Position numbers and translations under genes: made by a program. The notes beneath the pieces were generated by a model that had not been told where the DNA came from, searched no databases, and was given only the letters and a program-made list of their open reading frames with translations. DNA of 64,000 bases from Bordetella ansorpii (GTDB taxonomy: Bacteria; Pseudomonadota; Gammaproteobacteria; Burkholderiales; Burkholderiaceae_B). The stretch lies in contig NZ_FKBS01000014.1 in NCBI RefSeq assembly GCF_900078315.1, positions 1,089,847 to 1,153,846 on the forward strand. Reading direction: 5' to 3'. The first letter of the stretch is position 1, and each line of letters begins with the position of its first letter. Below, in pieces: positions 15,401-23,646 of the stretch.

Positions 15401-16639
15401 ATGGCCGTGGACGACACCGCCCCACGAGCCCAGCGCCCTGGCCCCATCGCACTCGCCGACCTGTTCGACGCTGCGCTGAAGGACCTCGCGCCCAAGTCCA
15501 GCTCTGGCGCTCCCGCGTCCCTGCCTGCTCCAACGCCCACGCCTCCTACGTCCGGCGACGCCTTCCTGTTCAGTGGCAATCGGCACGAGAGCGTGCCGCG
15601 GCGGCTGTTCCTCGACCGCCGCCTGACACCGCTGGAGCGCAACGCCTGGCAGGTGTTCCGATTGATGCTCAACGACGATGGCGTCACGGCATTTCCCACC
15701 TATGAGCAGTTGCGCCCCTGGCTGGCGTCGATGCCCTGCGCAGGCCAGGCCTCCCATGAGACCGTGGCGCGGGCGCTGACGCTGCTGCGCCTGACGCGCT
15801 GGCTGAGCCTCGTGCGACGACGGCGCGACCCCAAGACCGGTCGCATCCTCGGCAACCTCTACGTCCTGCACGACGAACCGCTGACGCCGTTCGAGGCGAT
15901 GCAACTCGACGCCGACTACCTGGCCCTGGTCAGCCAGTCGCTGGGGCATTCGGCCAAGGCCGTCCAGGTGGTGGGACTCAACACCCTCCAGGAGATCGCG
16001 GACGACCCGATGCTGTCCGGACGCACCTTGCCGTCGCGGCTGCAAGTGCTCGCCGAGCGCCTGGCCGACCAGGGCATCACCGCCTCCGAAAGTTATCCAC
16101 AGGAGGATGCGGTCCACGATTCCGAAGAAGGGCCCGCGAGCCTTCTTCGGAATGGCGATCGCCCATCTTCGGAATCCGAAGCAGGGCCGAAACCCGCGCC
16201 AGACGGCGCTCTTCGGAATTCGAAGCAGGACCGTACAGTACGTAGTAGTCGTATTGATGAAGTACGTACTACCGCGCAGGCGCGTGCGCTGGGCGACCTG
16301 CAATGGCCCAAGCGCTTCGCGGAACTGAAGGCGGAACAGCAGGCCGGAGCCAAGATGGCGTTGCAGCAGGTGGACGCTGCCCTGCGGCAGGCCGTGCTGG
16401 ACGAATGGGCCGCACGGTGCGGCAAGCATGGCATCCGCAACCCCGCCGGTTATCTGTTCGGCATCATCCAGCGCGCCATGCGCGGCGAGTTCAATGCCTG
16501 GGCCAAGCAGACCGGCCCGGCACCGCCAACACCATCGGCGGCGCGAGCGCCACCAACCGAGCCGCCGCGCAACGTCGTGCCGCCCGAGGTGGCCCGGCAG
16601 CACATCGAGCGCCTGCGCGATCTGCTGCGCAAATCCTGA
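15401..16639 (+). CDS. STY4528-family ICE replication protein
   Basis: A 412-aa protein characteristic of pathogenicity islands and ICEs of the SPI-7/PAGI-2 kind. The central domain (about residues 60-220) looks like a winged-helix initiator: VPRRLFLDRRLTPLERNAWQVFRLML, then ASHETVARALTLLRLTRWL. A low-complexity linker (about 230-295) follows, and then a C-terminal helical domain with GIRNPAGYLFGIIQRAMRGEF. It starts 4 nt after the DUF2857 stop. The DNA encoding the linker carries a DnaA box and direct/inverted repeats (16093-16271), so the gene probably contains its own replication origin. Confidence 0.82.
   Translation: MAVDDTAPRAQRPGPIALADLFDAALKDLAPKSSSGAPASLPAPTPTPPTSGDAFLFSGNRHESVPRRLFLDRRLTPLERNAWQVFRLMLNDDGVTAFPTYEQLRPWLASMPCAGQASHETVARALTLLRLTRWLSLVRRRRDPKTGRILGNLYVLHDEPLTPFEAMQLDADYLALVSQSLGHSAKAVQVVGLNTLQEIADDPMLSGRTLPSRLQVLAERLADQGITASESYPQEDAVHDSEEGPASLLRNGDRPSSESEAGPKPAPDGALRNSKQDRTVRSSRIDEVRTTAQARALGDLQWPKRFAELKAEQQAGAKMALQQVDAALRQAVLDEWAARCGKHGIRNPAGYLFGIIQRAMRGEFNAWAKQTGPAPPTPSAARAPPTEPPRNVVPPEVARQHIERLRDLLRKS
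16093..16271. other. candidate replication origin inside the STY4528-type gene
   Basis: A perfect DnaA-box consensus TTATCCACA lies at 16093-16101. Next comes a 13-bp inverted repeat ATTCCGAAGAAGG (16119-16131 with 16141-16153), then two 23-bp direct repeats starting CTTCGGAAT (at 16167 and 16211; two mismatches), each itself palindromic. Two AGTACGTA-type 11-mers follow (16238 and 16261) in an AT-richer patch. DnaA box plus iterons plus AT-rich segment is the layout of theta origins such as those inside phage lambda O-type genes. This is inference from structure. Confidence 0.6.
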
Positions 16640-16837
16640 GCACAGGGCTTGTCAAAGCCGTGAAGTAGATCTCCATGGCGGTCGGCAGAAACGGTCCCCT
16701 GGGGACGGCTGTGCGGTGAAGCGCCGGGCGACGGCGCGACATGCTGCGCAAAACCTGAGTAGAGCGCATGCAAGACCATGAAGCAGACCTCCATGGCGCT
16801 CAACGGAACGGTCCCCTGGGGACGGCTGCGCGGCGAA
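16616..16837 (+). repeat. tandem ~105-bp repeat duplicating the 3' end of the replication gene
   Basis: Two diverged direct copies, 16616-16720 and 16735-16837 (period about 118 bp), both begin with the last codons of the STY4528-type gene (CTGCTGCGCAAA...TGA and ATGCTGCGCAAA...TGA). Both continue through CTCCATGGCG and end around the odd palindrome GTCCCCTGGGGAC (16694-16706 and 16811-16823). The second copy is outside the gene. The pair looks like a duplication kept for its palindrome, perhaps for regulation or as part of an origin. Confidence 0.7.
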
Positions 16838-16931
16838 GGATCGTGTCGAACGGCAGCGCGACGTGCGGTGCAGCACGCATACCGTCAACAACCGAGGACG
16901 GGAACGCCGATGTGAGTGCCCATCTGCGGAG

Positions 16932-16948
16932 CGGTCCCCAGGGGACCG
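16932..16948. promoter_or_regulatory. palindrome CGGTCCCCAGGGGACCG
   Basis: An odd palindrome with 8-bp arms about 120 bp upstream of the TIGR03761 gene. It shares the core TCCCC(A/T)GGGGA with 16694-16706, 16811-16823 and 18954-18968. The surrounding gap (16640-17068) holds no credible gene. The spacing to the downstream gene suits a transcription-factor site. Confidence 0.55.
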
Positions 16949-17068
16949 TTGCGCGCTGCGCCGCCAGCGCGCACAGAACCGGGGGTCGGCTCATTTCGGT
17001 TTGTTGACTGACTGCCTTCCGCTGCATGCGGATGCTGGCGGCTCCCTGTCCACCAGCGAGCGATCACC

Positions 17069-17860
17069 ATGGCAACCAGCAACGAACCATTGCAACTCAA
17101 CCTCGGCTCCCTGCGCAGCGCGATGTCGCTGACGCTGCACACCCACCACGCCTCGCGCATCTGGCATGGCCGCGCCGCCGCCGAGGGGCGACCCGGCATC
17201 GTCGGCCTGAACGGCTACATCGCCGTGATGAACAAGATGAAGCGCGGCTCGGAGCAGGACGACCCGTACAGCGACTGGTGGATGTTGCGCATCGAGGAAA
17301 AGCTCGACCAGACCAGGACCACGTTGCAATCGCTGCGCGAGCAGGTTGACCAGGCACTGGCCGGCGTGCCTGCGGCGTTGAGCCTGGGTGAGAACCTCAA
17401 CGTGCAGCCGGTGAAGCTCCCCTTGTTCGTGAACGCGCAGCTCGGCTTTGCCGCCGTCTATCTGCTGGCCGACTACGACGACATCGCCCGCAAGCTGATC
17501 CTCGCCCACCACACCGCGCTGATCGATCGCTCGACGTTGGAGCGCTGGCTCAACGAAGGTGCCCACGCGCTGCGCAGCCTGTTCAGCCTGGCCCAGCAAT
17601 ACCGCTACTCGGGCTGCACCCGCGACGACTTCGCGGCCAAGAACGCCGCAGCTCGGGCAGCATTGGAGAAGTTCGGCGAACTGCCGCAGGACGTGCTCGA
17701 AGGCATGCGCCGCTCGAAGTTTGCGCCGCCCGTCGTGCGCCGTGGTCTGCAACAGCGTGGTGATAGCGCTGCCGCAGCCGCATCTCCCACCGACGAAGGC
17801 GCTGCCGCCGATTCGGCCGAGGCCAAGTCCACAGCCGCCGGCGAGGACGAACCGGCATGA
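17069..17860 (+). CDS. TIGR03761-family ICE protein (PFL_4669-like)
   Basis: A 263-aa soluble protein conserved in the replication block of clc/PFGI-1-type ICEs. Recognisable stretches are SLTLHTHHASRIWHGRAAAEGRPGI early, VKLPLFVNAQLGFAAVYLLADYD in the middle and KFGELPQDVLEGMRRSKFAPP late; the C-terminal 35 residues are Ala/Ser/Glu-rich. The role is not established; its constant position between rep and ssb/topB suggests DNA processing. The stop overlaps the next start (ATGA). Confidence 0.82.
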   Translation: MATSNEPLQLNLGSLRSAMSLTLHTHHASRIWHGRAAAEGRPGIVGLNGYIAVMNKMKRGSEQDDPYSDWWMLRIEEKLDQTRTTLQSLREQVDQALAGVPAALSLGENLNVQPVKLPLFVNAQLGFAAVYLLADYDDIARKLILAHHTALIDRSTLERWLNEGAHALRSLFSLAQQYRYSGCTRDDFAAKNAAARAALEKFGELPQDVLEGMRRSKFAPPVVRRGLQQRGDSAAAAASPTDEGAAADSAEAKSTAAGEDEPA

Positions 17861-18384
17861 GCGACCCGAACCGCGAACCGCGCTACTTCCGTCGTCTGGA
17901 ACAGCCAGCCTTCATGCGGCTGGAACACGCGGCCTCTCTAAAAGGCCTTTTAAAGCCTTTTAAAGGTAAAGGGGACTTCGAGGCCTGGGCCAGCCAGTGC
18001 TTCGCCATGCGCGACGAGTTGATTGCCCTGGCGCAGCGACAGGTGCTGCCACAGGCGTGCGGGCATCCCTTCCACCTGCTTCCCGTCGAGCTGGCCCAGC
18101 AGACCACTGGCGCAGGCACGACCTTTCTTCGCTGGCGCAAGCACGATCGATCGGCCATGGGCGTGGCGTTGTGGCAGGAGCTGATGGCGAGCCCCAGCAC
18201 GCCGGTCAACCTGCTGCACGACCTGCACGAGATCGAACTGCAGCGCGTCATGCTGAACATGCAGATCAGCCTGCTGCACACCCTGGGCAGGCAAGCACAG
18301 GAATGCGCCAGCAAGGCCGCGCAGGCGGACAACACCTACCTGCGCCGGCTCGCGTCCGTTCCTGCCGCAGTGCGCGATCGGTGA
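17857..18384 (+). CDS. DUF3158-family ICE protein
   Basis: A 175-aa protein matching DUF3158, which accompanies TIGR03761 in these ICEs. Visible features are LKPFKGKGDFEAWASQCFAMRDELIAL, a central TTFLRWRKHD and the helix LHEIELQRVMLNMQISLLHTLGRQA. The coding sequence contains the curious local repeat AAAGGCCTTTTAAAGCCTTTTAAAGG (in part) around 17940-17970, so the LKGLLKPFKGK segment is encoded by a repetitive AT-richer tract. The start overlaps the upstream stop. Confidence 0.78.
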   Translation: MSDPNREPRYFRRLEQPAFMRLEHAASLKGLLKPFKGKGDFEAWASQCFAMRDELIALAQRQVLPQACGHPFHLLPVELAQQTTGAGTTFLRWRKHDRSAMGVALWQELMASPSTPVNLLHDLHEIELQRVMLNMQISLLHTLGRQAQECASKAAQADNTYLRRLASVPAAVRDR

Positions 18385-18457
18385 TTGCGCCTGCCATCCG
18401 AGCACGCGCCCGAGCCCAACGAGGCACGGGTATTTCAACCACCACGGAGATTCCAAC

Positions 18458-18898
18458 ATGAGCACACAATTCATCGGCGAGGGCAACATCGGATCGCCTC
18501 CCGAGTACCGCGAATTCCCCAATGGCAACGACGATCCTCGCCGGTTGCTCCGGCTGAACGTGTACTTCGACAACCCCGTCCCCACCAAGGGCGGCGAGTT
18601 CGAGGACCGCGGCGGCTTCTGGGCGCCGGTGGAACTCTGGCACCACGACGCCGACCGCTGGCAGCAGCTCTACCAGAAGGGCATGCGGGTGCTGGTCGTC
18701 GGCCGCATGGAGCGCGACCCCTGGACGGACAACGAAGATCAGCCGCGTGAGACTTGGCAGGTCAACGCGCGCAGTGTCGGCATCCTGCCGTACCGCATCG
18801 AGTCTGTGGCCCTCAGCCCGAAGCCACAGGAGGCAGAGCCGAAGCCCCAGGCCACCCAGGAATCGACGGCGCCGAAAGAGACCAAGCGCAGGAAGTGA
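18458..18898 (+). CDS. ssb: single-stranded DNA-binding protein, ICE type
   Basis: A 146-aa OB-fold SSB: MSTQFIGEGNIGSPPEYREF is the N-terminal strand region of ICE-borne SSBs, followed by FWAPVELWHHDADRWQQLYQKGMRVLVVGRM. The tail is charged (KPQ/KPKP/PKETKRRK) and lacks the DDxPF tip of host SSB, so partner recruitment may differ. It protects ssDNA during rolling-circle replication or transfer of the element. Good spacing to topB. Confidence 0.85.
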   Translation: MSTQFIGEGNIGSPPEYREFPNGNDDPRRLLRLNVYFDNPVPTKGGEFEDRGGFWAPVELWHHDADRWQQLYQKGMRVLVVGRMERDPWTDNEDQPRETWQVNARSVGILPYRIESVALSPKPQEAEPKPQATQESTAPKETKRRK

Positions 18899-18953
18899 TC
18901 GGGCATGGAGGGCGGCTGCCGCAGTGCTTCGCCGCCCTCCATGCGCTGCGAAT

Positions 18954-18968
18954 TATCCCCAGGGGATA
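18954..18968. promoter_or_regulatory. palindrome TATCCCCAGGGGATA upstream of topB
   Basis: A perfect odd palindrome (7-bp arms) about 215 bp before topB, in the 283-bp ssb-topB gap. It shares the core TCCCCAGGGGA with three sites near 16.7-16.95 kb. No gene is seen in this gap. Confidence 0.55.
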
Positions 18969-19181
18969 GCTCCACCAACGTCCACCGAGTTCCACGCGCG
19001 CTCCCGGAAATCGCGGCTCTCGGCCCGCACACTTCCGGCCACGCACCTTCCCCGCACTCGCCATTTCATCGGCGTGAAAGCGGTCGCTGCCGCATGCGGC
19101 TTGTTTGCTGCTGCCAGGGGCTGCGCTCGGCATCCTCGATCCCAGCAACTCCATGAACAACAGGAATCGGGATGGACGGAT

Positions 19182-21212
19182 ATGCGGCTGTTCTTGTGCG
19201 AGAAGCCCTCCCAGGGCAAAGACATTGGCCGGATTCTCGGCGCCACGCAGCGCGGTGAAGGCTGCCTCAACGGTTCCGGCGTCACGGTCACCTGGTGCAT
19301 CGGCCATCTCGTGGAGGCGGCGCCGCCCGAGGCCTACGACGAGCAGCTCAAACGATGGTCCGTTGAGCAGTTGCCCATCATTCCCCAGCACTGGCGGGTC
19401 GAGGTCAAACCGAAGACCGCCACGCAATTCAAGGTCGTCAAGGCGCTCTTGGCGAAGGCGACTCACCTGGTTATCGCCACCGATGCCGACCGCGAGGGCG
19501 AATTGATCGCCCGCGAGATCGTGGAGCTTTGCGGCTACCGCGGCCCCATCGAACGCCTGTGGCTGTCGGCGCTCAACGATGCGTCCATTCGGGCGGCACT
19601 GGGCAAGCTGCGGCCTTCGGCCGAGACGCTTTCGATGTACCACTCGGCGCTGGCGCGCTCCCGTGCGGATTGGCTCGTGGGCATGAACCTGAGCCGGCTG
19701 TTCACGGTGCTGGGGCGACAGGCGGGTTACGACGGCGTGCTGTCGGTCGGCCGCGTACAGACCCCGACGCTCAAGCTCGTTGTGGACCGCGACCGCGAGA
19801 TCGCGCGCTTCGTGTCCGTACCATACTGGGCCATCGCCGTGTCCCTGTTCGCAGGCGGTTCGACTTTCGCCGCGCAATGGGTTCCACCCGATGCGTGCAC
19901 CGACGACGCAGGCCGCTGCCTGCGGCAGCCGGTCGCACAGCAGACCATGCAGCAGATCCGCGCTGCGGGCAGTGCCCACGTCGTGTCGGTGGAGACTGAG
20001 CGTGTCCGCGAAGGCCCGCCGCTGCCGTTCGACCTGGGCACCTTGCAGGAAGTGTGTTCCAAGCAGCTTGGGCTGGACGTGCAGGAAACCTTGGAGATTG
20101 CCCAAGCCCTGTACGAGACGCACAAGGCCACGACGTACCCCCGCTCGGACTCCGGCTACCTGCCCGAGAGCATGTTTGCCGAAGTGCCCACCGTTCTCGA
20201 CAGCCTGCTCAAGACCGATCCCTCGCTGCGCTCGATCATGGGCCAGCTCGACCGCTCGCAGCGCTCGCGCGCCTGGAACGATGGCAAGGTCACGGCGCAC
20301 CACGGCATCATCCCGACGCTCGAACCGGCGAAGCTCTCCGCCATGAGCGAGAAGGAACTGGCCGTGTACAGGCTCATCCGGTCGCATTACCTGGCGCAGT
20401 TCCTCCCTCACCACGAGTTCGACCGCACTGTGGCCAAGTTTTCGTGCGGGGGGCAGAACCTGGCGGCCACGGGCAAGCAGGTTGTCATCCCGGGTTGGCG
20501 CCAGGTGCTCGCCGAGCCGCAGGCCGAAGACGGTGATGGCGAGGGCGATACTGCGGTCCGCGCCCAGGTGCTGCCCGCGCTGCCGAAACTGTATGAGGGC
20601 CTGGCATGCCAGGTGGCCGACGTCGATCTCAAGGCACTCAAGACGCTGCCGCCCAAACCGTACACGCAAGGCGAGTTGGTCAAGTCCATGAAAGGCGTCG
20701 CCAAGCTGGTGTCCGATCCCCGCCTGAAGCAGAAGCTCAAGGATACGGTTGGCATCGGCACCGAAGCGACGCGGGCCAACATCATCGGCGGCCTGATCGC
20801 TCGCGGCTACCTCGTGAAGAAGGGGCGCGCCATCCGCGCCTCGGATGCGGCTTTCACTTTGATCGATGCCGTGCCTGCGGCGATTGCCGACCCTGGCACC
20901 ACCGCCGTCTGGGAACAGGCGCTCGACATGATCGAGGCCGGACAGCTCACCCTGGACGTGTTCATCGGCAAGCAGGCCGCGTGGATTTCGCAGTTGATTG
21001 CGCAGTACGGCAGCGCCTCCCTGTCCATCAAGGTTCCCCAAGGGCCGGCATGCCCGCAGTGCGGCGCACCCACGCGCCAGCGCAGCGGCAAGAGCGGCCC
21101 GTTCTGGTCGTGCAGCCGCTACCCGGACTGCAAAGGCACGCTGCCAGTCGAATCCGGCAGCTCCAAGCGCGGCGCCTCGCGCCCGCGCCGTAGCGGCCGC
21201 AAAGGCTCCTGA
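19182..21212 (+). CDS. topB: DNA topoisomerase III
   Basis: A 676-aa type IA topoisomerase. The Toprim domain has MRLFLCEKPSQGKDIG and ATDADREGELIAREI (the acidic triad). The active-site tyrosine lies in ETHKATTYPRSDSGYLPES. The C-terminus has a zinc ribbon CPQCGAPTRQ..FWSCSRYPDC followed by a basic tail. ICE-borne TopB enzymes resolve intermediates of element replication or transfer. The ATG at 19182 is preceded by GGGATGG; the frame extends upstream but without family similarity. Confidence 0.92.
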   Translation: MRLFLCEKPSQGKDIGRILGATQRGEGCLNGSGVTVTWCIGHLVEAAPPEAYDEQLKRWSVEQLPIIPQHWRVEVKPKTATQFKVVKALLAKATHLVIATDADREGELIAREIVELCGYRGPIERLWLSALNDASIRAALGKLRPSAETLSMYHSALARSRADWLVGMNLSRLFTVLGRQAGYDGVLSVGRVQTPTLKLVVDRDREIARFVSVPYWAIAVSLFAGGSTFAAQWVPPDACTDDAGRCLRQPVAQQTMQQIRAAGSAHVVSVETERVREGPPLPFDLGTLQEVCSKQLGLDVQETLEIAQALYETHKATTYPRSDSGYLPESMFAEVPTVLDSLLKTDPSLRSIMGQLDRSQRSRAWNDGKVTAHHGIIPTLEPAKLSAMSEKELAVYRLIRSHYLAQFLPHHEFDRTVAKFSCGGQNLAATGKQVVIPGWRQVLAEPQAEDGDGEGDTAVRAQVLPALPKLYEGLACQVADVDLKALKTLPPKPYTQGELVKSMKGVAKLVSDPRLKQKLKDTVGIGTEATRANIIGGLIARGYLVKKGRAIRASDAAFTLIDAVPAAIADPGTTAVWEQALDMIEAGQLTLDVFIGKQAAWISQLIAQYGSASLSIKVPQGPACPQCGAPTRQRSGKSGPFWSCSRYPDCKGTLPVESGSSKRGASRPRRSGRKGS

Positions 21213-21756
21213 CCGCCCCCGTTCCCCGTGAGCCGTGCCCGCCTTCGGCGGCGTGGCCCCTGTCCCGCACTCCGCCGCATGCCCTGCGGGACGCCCAGCG
21301 CGCAACGCCTTCTTGATCCGTGTGCGCGTCCCGCCCAGCCGTCCCCGGCCGCGGGACCTGAAGGTAGCTTCTCTGCGAGCCGCACCACGCGCGTTCTGTT
21401 GATCTGCGTTTCTTCCGCCCTCTGCGAAGGGTCTCCCGGTGGCTTGCCAGGCTGCACGAGCCACCGGGAGACCCTTCGTGGTCAGCGGTAATCGGTGCCG
21501 GTGCCCGCCGGTGCAAAAACGGGCTCCCTTTGTGCGCGGATGTGCGCCAGACGATGCCGGCCCCAGCCACGACATGGGCCGGGTGTGATTGCTTGATGAG
21601 CAGACGGTTCTAGCGACGACCGGGCCTGCCAATCAGCCCACGGGTGGTTCCTCTTTTCTCCCGAGCCGAAGGCCGTTGGGCCTTCGGCGCCATTCTCCTG
21701 CCCATCAACGTCCCGGCCCGGCCATTGGCCTGGGCCACACGAACAGGAGAGACGAC
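21213..21756. other. post-topB gap with hairpins
   Basis: I see no intact gene here. The gap holds a 20-bp perfect inverted repeat (21425-21478, listed separately) and a second hairpin at 21665-21688 (GCCGAAGGCC / GGCCTTCGGC, 4-nt loop). The junction between ICE core and metal-resistance cargo must lie in or near this stretch. Confidence 0.5.
21425..21478. repeat. 20-bp perfect inverted repeat, 14-nt loop
   Basis: The arms 21425-21444 and 21459-21478 are fully complementary; the left arm reads CGAAGGGTCTCCCGGTGGCT. It is 213 bp after topB. There is no T tract, so it may be a factor-assisted terminator, a recombination site left by cargo acquisition, or a nicking-related structure. Confidence 0.75.
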
Positions 21757-21864
21757 ATGCACCCTCAACCTTGCGCACCGCTGCTGTACGGCAGACGGAG
21801 GTCGAGAACGGCATGCCCGCCTATCGCGCGGCCATCGCCAATGGTACGCTCGGCTGCAGCCGAG
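21757..21864 (+). pseudogene. possible broken small ICE gene
   Basis: GGAGAGACGAC leads into ATG and MHPQPCAPLLYG, after which the sensible reading moves to another frame (RQTEVENGMPAYRAAIANGTL) and ends. An SD-driven start followed by a frame change suggests a frameshifted and truncated gene at the cargo junction. I do not recognise the family; this is a weak call. Confidence 0.3.
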
Positions 21865-21935
21865 GCCGTAGCCCAAAGGCTGGACTACCTCTTTTGCAGA
21901 GGTAAACCTCGGGATGAACTGGGCGAAAACATGCC

Positions 21936-22571
21936 TTATGTGCCCGCCTTACGGCGAGCTGTTTCCGATGCTTCGCGCAGGATTTCCCGCCCCCCATTCG
22001 CTGCGATTGCGGCCACGATGACGCCCAGCACCAGATCCGGGATGTTCGACCCGAACCCCATCACCAGCACCCCGGACAGCACAATCGCACCATTGACGAT
22101 GGAGTCGTTGCTGGTAAAGATCGCTGACGCCTTGAAGTTCACATCTTCCCCGCGATGGCGGCGCAGTAGTCTGAGGCACACTAGGTTCAAAGCCGCGTTC
22201 AGCGCGGCCATGGCCATCATGGCTGGGCCGACAGGCTCTTCCCCTCCAGCGAAGCGGCGTAGGACTTCCAACAGCAGCAGCGCGGCCAGGCCGATTAGCA
22301 AGAAACCCGACAAGCGGGCCGCGCCCACCTTGACCGTTGCCGCACGACCGACGGCATACAGGCTAACCGCATAGACCGACGCATCGGCGAGGTTGTCCAA
22401 CCCGGCGCCCATCAGCGCCGTAGAGCCAGCCCAGATGCCAAGGGCAATGCCGGCGGCGGACTGCGTCAGGTTGATCAGCAACACAGTCAGAAGAATCTTT
22501 CGGTCCTTCGCATCGCTCGCATCTAGGCGGCCCAACTCGTCGTTTTCGTGATTTCTGTGGTTTTCAGCCAT
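21936..22571 (-). CDS. cation diffusion facilitator-family transporter
   Basis: A 211-aa integral membrane protein with five to six hydrophobic helices. Like CDF exporters it has an acidic metal-site helix pair: LMGAGLDNLADASVYAVSLYAVG and a later FTSNDSIVNGAIVLSGVLV (HxxxD is replaced by NDSIVN). It lacks the long cytoplasmic C-terminal domain of CzcD. It probably exports divalent metal ions. It is divergent from a CadR-type promoter at 22671 and sits with cadR/cadA in a metal-resistance island. Confidence 0.8.
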   Translation of the reverse strand: MAENHRNHENDELGRLDASDAKDRKILLTVLLINLTQSAAGIALGIWAGSTALMGAGLDNLADASVYAVSLYAVGRAATVKVGAARLSGFLLIGLAALLLLEVLRRFAGGEEPVGPAMMAMAALNAALNLVCLRLLRRHRGEDVNFKASAIFTSNDSIVNGAIVLSGVLVMGFGSNIPDLVLGVIVAAIAANGGREILREASETARRKAGT

Positions 22572-22670
22572 GCATTGTTCCTTCCAAATCGATGGATGCT
22601 GAAGCCTGTAGCGGCTGGAGAGTCAAGGCGCAGATGCAACGAACTTGCCACAGGGTCTTCCCGGACGCCC

Positions 22671-22702
22671 TTGACTCTACCGTAGCTAGAAGGTTTTCCA
22701 AT
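22671..22702 (+). promoter_or_regulatory. CadR/PbrR-type promoter-operator (degenerate)
   Basis: TTGACT (22671-22676) and TCCAAT (22697-22702) are separated by 20 bp containing the imperfect dyad CTCTA...TAGAAG, strongly like the cadA promoter at 24066. MerR-family regulators act on such over-long spacers. It points at the broken sterol-desaturase gene. Confidence 0.6.
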
Positions 22703-22729
22703 CCAGTCAGAGCTTTAGGACAGAACAGA

Positions 22730-23192
22730 TGAGCACCAATGCGCCCCCTTCATTGCGACTGTCATCCGGTATGGCTGCTATCCACTGATCCGTGGCGCCA
22801 CTGCGGTTGTGCTCTTCGGCGAGCTCGCGACCGGCCGGCCGTCTTTTCCGACGGAGCTACTCACAGTGATCGTCGCGCTCGCTTGTGCCGCCTTGCTAGA
22901 GGGCGGGCGGCCTTTCCACTCCCCGTTGAGCCAGTAGCGGCGTTCCAAGCTGTGGTTGGCCGTCGGCGCATGGCTCGGCTTCTTGGTCGTGCATCTGGCC
23001 TTCCAGCACTCCAATCTGGGATACCGGGTCGGGCCGTTGGGATTGTTGATCGGGGTGGCTGAAGCCCATCGCTGGCATCACAAGCGTGAGCACGAAGACG
23101 CCCAAGTCAACTACGGCGATTTCTGGATGCCCGGGGGCCACTTGTTCAGCGCTTTCCGGTCGCAAAAGCACACGCTGGGCGCCAAAGAGTGA
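22730..23192 (+). pseudogene. sterol desaturase/fatty acid hydroxylase-family remnant
   Basis: Pieces of one protein appear in two frames. Part 1 (from about 22750) reads VIRYGCYPLIRGATAVVLFGELATG up to an in-frame stop at RPFHSPLSQ. Part 2 (22956-23192) reads LAFQHSNLGYRVGPLG and AHRWHHKREHEDAQVNYGDFW, with the histidine-box residues HRWHHKREHE of the family. The ATG at 22730 is out of frame with part 1, and the middle of a typical 300-residue desaturase is missing. So it is disrupted by frameshift, stop and a large deletion. Intact relatives sit beside cadmium/lead resistance genes in related islands. Confidence 0.75.
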
Positions 23193-23646
23193 CACTCAAG
23201 AAAGATGGACTTTCCAATGGACTACGGCCCGCAGCTTGTCTATCCCTTCCGGAGCCGGCCAGCAGCGGCAAACGCTTGCGCTGCTGGCTATACGATCTTG
23301 CCCACGTCGCATTCTTGCGCGAGTCGGGCCTTGCGGCTTCTTGCGAAGCGATCGCGAGTTGCGTGGCGTGCCCATGAGTCGGGCCGCGTCGTGGCGCACT
23401 GCTACCTTGGCCTGCACCTGCACCTGCGCAGCCACGCCGCGATGCTCGGTCTGGCCTGGAGAACCCGTAAGGTGGCGGAGATTGCGGCGCGCAGGTCGTC
23501 CGGCTCGCGCTGGCTCCTGTGGGCCACGCCCTCGGTCGCACGCCGTCTCAAAACGTCAGAATCGCGCGCTTTCGCATGATGGAGCGCGGCACGTGGCTCT
23601 CAGAACTGGACCCGATCACTTCCAGCACCGATGACACGCTCGAGCT
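23193..23646. other. 454-bp gap, degenerate sequence
   Basis: Overlapping frames on the plus strand (for example 23205-23579) lack recognisable motifs and convincing starts. Given the broken gene to the left, I read this as decayed sequence between the desaturase remnant and cadR rather than as a gene. Confidence 0.4.

Noticed and set aside
16616..16948. CRISPR-like repeat array
   Set aside because: Repeat units are long, few and diverged, with no regular unique spacers and no cas genes. I saw no CRISPR array anywhere in the window.
18813..21632. A 939-codon open frame on the minus strand opposite topB
   Set aside because: It mirrors topoisomerase III codons in a very GC-rich region; the predicted protein is rich in Arg, Gly, Ala and His with no motifs. 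The plus-strand topB is unmistakable.
23205..23579. A 124-aa frame between the desaturase remnant and cadR
   Set aside because: Irregular composition, no SD and no recognisable family. It overlaps other equally long frames in degenerate DNA.
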